A stretch of 24,989 bases of DNA from an uncultured Dorea sp. (lineage in GTDB: Bacteria > Bacillota > Clostridia > Lachnospirales > Lachnospiraceae). Made by a program: the position numbers and the translations under genes. The stretch spans positions 1 to 24,989 of the forward strand of contig CAJULU010000062.1 in assembly GCA_910587575.1 (NCBI GenBank). Reading direction: 5' to 3'. Below, piece after piece: positions 24,252-24,989 of this stretch; the stretch's first letter is position 1; every line of letters starts with the position of its first letter. The notes beneath the pieces were generated by a model. It had not been told where the DNA came from and searched no databases. It saw only the letters and a program-made list of their open reading frames with translations.

Positions 24252-24890
24252 ATGGTGAAAAAAGAAAAACGTGAAAAGAATATATTTGGATTTGGCGGAA
24301 GCTTTGTGTCAGCCTGTGATAAGCTTTTTGACATTATGGCGCTGGGCTTTCTGTGGTTTCTTGGCAGTCTTCCGGTTCTTACGATCGGAGCGTCTTCGGC
24401 GGCATTATACCATACAATGGTGAAATGTATCAAACATAACGACGGGTATATTTCAAAGGAATTCTTCCATTCTTTTCTGCTGAATCTGCGGCAGGGGGTC
24501 ATTCTGTGGGTGCTGGTGGCGGCGGCCACGCTTGCCATGCATCTGAATATCGGGATTCTGATGAAGGAGACGGACGGATACGTGGGGCTGTTCTTTATCT
24601 GCGTGTATGCCCTGGTCTGCGTGTATCTTCTGGCAATGGCCTGTTATCTGTTCCCCGCATTGTCCAGATACGACATGAGCTGTGGGTGGCTGGTGAAGAT
24701 TTCTATGTATATGGTGGTGCGTTACTTCGGAACCACGCTGGCGCTTTTCCTGGTATTGATCTGTATTGGCGCCATAGTCTGGAAGTTTCCCATGGCCATG
24801 TTTTTTGTGCCAGGCCCTATGGTGTTTATCATGTCAGATTTTCTGGAGCGGGTGCTGAAGAAGCATGAACCTAGTACATCATTGCATTAA
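24252..24890 (+). CDS. YesL/DUF624-family membrane protein
   Basis: Small integral-membrane protein of 212 residues with about five hydrophobic spans, roughly at 30-55, 80-102, 114-140, 153-178 and 182-202. The N-terminus is short and basic (KKEKREKN), and the first span follows the typical YesL start, a Phe/Gly-rich stretch and then DKLFDIMALGFLWFLGSLPV. GAGGAGAAGG precedes the ATG. Proteins of this family usually sit with YesM/YesN regulators and sugar ABC transporters, as here, but their function is not known. No promoter is evident in the 115-nt gap after GH31, so it is probably read through from that operon. Confidence 0.87.
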   Translation: MVKKEKREKNIFGFGGSFVSACDKLFDIMALGFLWFLGSLPVLTIGASSAALYHTMVKCIKHNDGYISKEFFHSFLLNLRQGVILWVLVAAATLAMHLNIGILMKETDGYVGLFFICVYALVCVYLLAMACYLFPALSRYDMSCGWLVKISMYMVVRYFGTTLALFLVLICIGAIVWKFPMAMFFVPGPMVFIMSDFLERVLKKHEPSTSLH

Positions 24891-24895
24891 TTCTT

Positions 24896-24973
24896 GAGTA
24901 ATCAGCACTCGCTATCCGTGCAATCAGCACGCCTGCTAACCTAGATGTAGCCCGCTACACCGTCGGTTAGCAG
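24896..24973. repeat. Cluster of inverted and direct repeats at the window edge
   Basis: Three hairpins lie in 78 nt. GAGT/ACTC is at 24896-24910 and CGTGC/GCACG at 24917-24931. A large one pairs CTGCTAACC (24933-24941) with GGTTAGCAG (24965-24973) around an inner TGTAGC/GCTACA stem. The 9-mer AATCAGCAC is repeated 22 bp apart (24900-24908, 24922-24930). There is no coding sequence and no T-run. It may be a repetitive element or the end of a mobile element continuing past the window. Confidence 0.6.
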
Positions 24974-24989
24974 AAGCACAGCTGACACG

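Noticed and set aside
24933..24973. Integron attC site
   Set aside because: The arms superficially resemble GTTAG/CTAAC core sites, but they do not match the RYYYAAC/GTTRRRY core pattern, and no integrase or cassette is visible.

Overview
The window is a stretch of chromosome from a Gram-positive anaerobe of the class Clostridia, most likely a Lachnospiraceae-type gut bacterium. The evidence is the clostridial gene order (priA-def-fmt-Zn peptidase-rsmB-rlmN-PP2C-PASTA kinase-rsgA-rpe-thiN), strong AGGAGG ribosome binding sites, a PASTA-domain Ser/Thr kinase, a meso-DAP-type MurE, and a YesM/YesN-type two-component system beside a sugar ABC transporter. All 20 genes I can support lie on the + strand. 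I see no tRNA, rRNA, CRISPR array, transposase or phage gene.

Region 1 (1-15,815) is housekeeping. murE and priA are followed by def and fmt, which act at the two ends of the N-formylmethionine cycle. Next come a membrane zinc metallopeptidase, two RNA methyltransferases (rsmB, rlmN), the PP2C phosphatase/PASTA kinase pair, the ribosome-maturation GTPase rsgA, rpe and thiN, then ychF and lgt. Many junctions are 4-8 bp overlaps or gaps of 0-20 nt, so this looks like one or two long, translationally coupled operons. It closes with a strong GAAA-tetraloop terminator after lgt.

Region 2 (15,816-24,890) is an accessory carbohydrate locus. A membrane sensor kinase and its AraC-type response regulator overlap by 26 bp and end at their own terminator. 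A promoter region with repeated A-tracts then drives a sugar-binding lipoprotein, two permeases and a cytoplasmic GH31 alpha-glycosidase. A hairpin terminator lies between the lipoprotein and permease genes and may set their expression ratio. A YesL/DUF624 membrane protein follows a further terminator-like hairpin. No ATPase is encoded, so the importer probably borrows a shared MsmX-type ATPase. The simplest model is that the kinase senses an extracellular oligosaccharide or related signal, the regulator activates the transporter operon, and GH31 cleaves the imported alpha-glycoside inside the cell. The substrate cannot be read from the sequence.

Region 3 (24,891-24,989) is non-coding and packed with inverted repeats and a 9-bp direct repeat. 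It looks like the start of a structured or mobile repeat that continues beyond the window. I found no convincing new defence or mobile system. The best leads are this edge element, the repeat-rich promoter of the sugar operon, the unusual H-box of the sensor kinase, and the Asp/Tyr-rich linker of the PASTA kinase.
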